Positions 5,781 through 7,138 of a stretch of DNA of 7,138 nucleotides are shown piece by piece. How positions within the stretch are numbered: the stretch's first letter is position 1; every line of letters starts with the position of its first letter. The notes below the pieces were generated by a model. The model had not been told where the DNA came from, did no database searches, and worked only from the letters and a program-made list of their open reading frames with translations. The stretch comes from a bacterium (GTDB taxonomy: Bacteria > Desulfobacterota > S145-22), in assembly GCA_027073795.1 (NCBI GenBank), contig JALTEW010000300.1, forward strand, positions 1 through 7,138, written 5' to 3'. The translations under genes and the position numbers were made by a program.

Positions 5781-5879
5781 TTAAGTGATTAAGTGTTAAG
5801 CCCGAAGAAAGAAGGACTGAGTGCTGAGTGGAAAGTTCTAAGTTCAACGTTTAAGAAACAACCTTGAACATAGAACATT
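5781..5879 (+). repeat. Series of tandem 7-8-base doublets after cbiA
   Basis: The 141-bp spacer after cbiA contains four adjacent near-duplicate word pairs: TTAAGTGA/TTAAGTGT (5781-5796), CTGAGTG/CTGAGTG (5817-5830), AAGTTCT/AAGTTCA (5833-5846) and GAACATA/GAACATT (5866-5879). The words are related to each other, the last pair being roughly the complement of the third. This looks like a degenerate short-period repeat tract and not like coding sequence. Confidence 0.6.
5835..5876 (+). repeat. Inverted repeat formed by the heptamer tract
   Basis: Arms 5835-5847 and 5864-5876 (GTTCTAAGTTCAA against TTGAACATAGAAC) pair over 13 bases with one A-A mismatch around a 16-base loop. It lies between cbiA and the strong hairpin at 5878 and may contribute to ending or stabilising the cbiA transcript. 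Confidence 0.5.
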
Positions 5880-5907
5880 GAGGGCTTCGTATTTGCGAAG
5901 CCCTCAA
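5878..5907. terminator. Strong hairpin between convergent cbiA and TRAP permease genes
   Basis: TTGAGGGCTTCG and CGAAGCCCTCAA form a perfect 12-base stem with a six-base loop. It begins one base after the TRAP permease stop on the minus strand and 110 bases after the cbiA stop on the plus strand, which suits a shared bidirectional terminator. The following T-run is weak on both strands (TGTTCT on the minus, CCTATTTC on the plus), so efficiency is uncertain. Confidence 0.75.
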
Positions 5908-5908
5908 C

Positions 5909-7138
5909 CTATTTCATCACATTCGGCAGGAACATGACGATTTGGGGAAAGGCGACCAAAAAACCTGTCCCAACGATGAGCGCAAATAGAAAAGGAAAAA
6001 TTCCCTTAAATATCTTCTCAAGTGGGATGTCGTTGGCAATCCCGTTAACCACATAGACATTGATGCCCACCGGGGGCGTAATCACGCCCATCTGAGTGAC
6101 GAGGACGATAATGACCCCAAACCAGATGGGGTCATACCCCAGCTGGATGACCACAGGATAAAAGATGGGGATGGTTAGCATAATCAGAGCCAGGGCATCG
6201 ATAAAACACCCGCCCAAAAGATAAATTAAGATAATGGCGGCCATTATTCCCCATGGGGGAAGATTCAATCCACCAACCCAGTCAGCGATTTCAAAAGGGA
6301 TGCGGGTAACGGCGAGAAAATGGCCGAAGATTACAGAGCCTGCAACGAGCAAAAGCACCATACAGGAGGTGCGCAGGGCTTCATAAAGGGATTTTACAAA
6401 TCCCTTCCACGAGAGCTGTCGCTCGCCTACGCCGACGAGAAGTACCCCGAGAGACCCGACGGCGCCAGCCTCGGTAGGCGTGAAGAATCCCGCAAAGAGT
6501 CCACCCATCACGATTAGAAACACTGCCAGCGTTTCCCATAGATCTTTAAGAGAAGCAAGCATCTCTATGATGGTGAACTTTTCTCCCTGGGGACCTTGTT
6601 CCGGTCTTACTTTGCAGTAAAAATAGATAGCAAGACAGAACCAGGCAGTGATAAACAGGGCCGGAATGATGCCCGCAATGAATAATTTACCGATAGATTG
6701 TTGCGTCAGAACTCCATAAACAATCAGAACGATACTGGGGGGCATCAGCATTCCAAGTCCTCCGCCGGAAGCCACGGAACCTGTTGCGAGCTCATCCCCA
6801 TACCCGTAGCGTTTCATCTCGGGGATCGCAACGGTCGCCATGGTGGCCGCGGTGCCGGGTCCGGAGCCGCATACCGCGCCAAAGGCGGTACAGGCCCAAA
6901 CCGTTGCCATGGCCAGTCCGCCGCGAATCCTGCCCACGAATTTATATGCAACGCTGTATAAACGTTGGCTGATGCCGGCATTGAAGGCAATTTGGCCCAT
7001 CAGCACAAACAATGGAATGACGATTAAACCATACGAAGAGTAGACGTCGTAGATATCTCTTGAGAGAAGTTTTAAACCCGCATGGAAACTTGTTAGATAA
7101 CTAAATCCGAGGAAGCCGATGATGGCCATAACATACGC
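5909..7138 (-). CDS. TRAP transporter large permease subunit (DctM family), N-terminus cut by window edge
   Basis: This is the large membrane subunit of a tripartite ATP-independent periplasmic transporter. It imports a substrate, usually an organic acid, handed over by a periplasmic binding protein and driven by an ion gradient. The 409 visible residues are highly hydrophobic, with about a dozen membrane segments. They show family blocks: IPLFVLMGQ near 41-49, AVCGSGPGTAATMATVAIPEM near 88-108, SGGGLGMLMPPS at 124-135, FFTPTEAG near 218-225, GGCFIDALALI near 309-319 and MGVITPPVGIN at 350-360. An ATG occurs at 7129, but the frame stays open to the edge (AYV before the Met). Family members are about 425-435 residues, so roughly 20 are missing and the true start is outside. 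The small membrane subunit and binding protein would be expected upstream, beyond the window. The substrate cannot be inferred. Confidence 0.95.
   Translation of the reverse strand, partial: AYVMAIIGFLGFSYLTSFHAGLKLLSRDIYDVYSSYGLIVIPLFVLMGQIAFNAGISQRLYSVAYKFVGRIRGGLAMATVWACTAFGAVCGSGPGTAATMATVAIPEMKRYGYGDELATGSVASGGGLGMLMPPSIVLIVYGVLTQQSIGKLFIAGIIPALFITAWFCLAIYFYCKVRPEQGPQGEKFTIIEMLASLKDLWETLAVFLIVMGGLFAGFFTPTEAGAVGSLGVLLVGVGERQLSWKGFVKSLYEALRTSCMVLLLVAGSVIFGHFLAVTRIPFEIADWVGGLNLPPWGIMAAIILIYLLGGCFIDALALIMLTIPIFYPVVIQLGYDPIWFGVIIVLVTQMGVITPPVGINVYVVNGIANDIPLEKIFKGIFPFLFALIVGTGFLVAFPQIVMFLPNVMK

Overview
This window looks like chromosome of a free-living bacterium of moderate G+C content. The B. 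subtilis-type adenylosuccinate lyase, a YycJ-type metallo-beta-lactamase-fold protein, a cobyrinate a,c-diamide synthase and a TRAP permease together would suit an anaerobe of the Desulfobacterota (deltaproteobacterial) kind. That placement is an inference from gene content and protein style, not a phylogenetic result.

Layout. Positions 1-2774 hold three minus-strand genes read in the order yycJ, purB, then a MscS-family channel that is cut by the left edge. The purB stop and the channel start overlap as ATGA, and 83 bp separate yycJ from purB, so the three are plausibly one transcript. Positions 2775-3395 form a 621-bp gap between the divergent yycJ and mazG. Positions 3396-4184 (+) encode a full-length two-domain MazG pyrophosphohydrolase. 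After 203 bp with two inverted repeats comes cbiA (4388-5767, +). A 141-bp spacer of tandem heptamer doublets ends in a strong hairpin, which separates cbiA from a convergent TRAP transporter large permease (5909 to the right edge, -, missing its N-terminus).

The proteins are mostly housekeeping: purine biosynthesis (purB), nucleotide-pool cleansing (mazG), corrin ring amidation (cbiA), osmotic protection (MscS family) and solute uptake (TRAP). They do not form one pathway.

The most unusual part is the 621-bp gap. It contains a single 30-mer resembling a type I/III CRISPR repeat (ending ACCTATAAAGAATTGAAAC). A 42-codon reading frame starts 53 bp further on, and its first 26 residues resemble the N-terminus of Cas4 (NGT, Y-x-V-C-x-R-x-x-W) before the similarity stops. 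Together they suggest the scar of a lost CRISPR-Cas locus. A near-consensus promoter at the mazG end of the gap would start transcription at or next to the mazG ATG, which suggests a leaderless message. I see no complete new system; the notable signals are this relic, the leaderless mazG arrangement and structured intergenic repeats.
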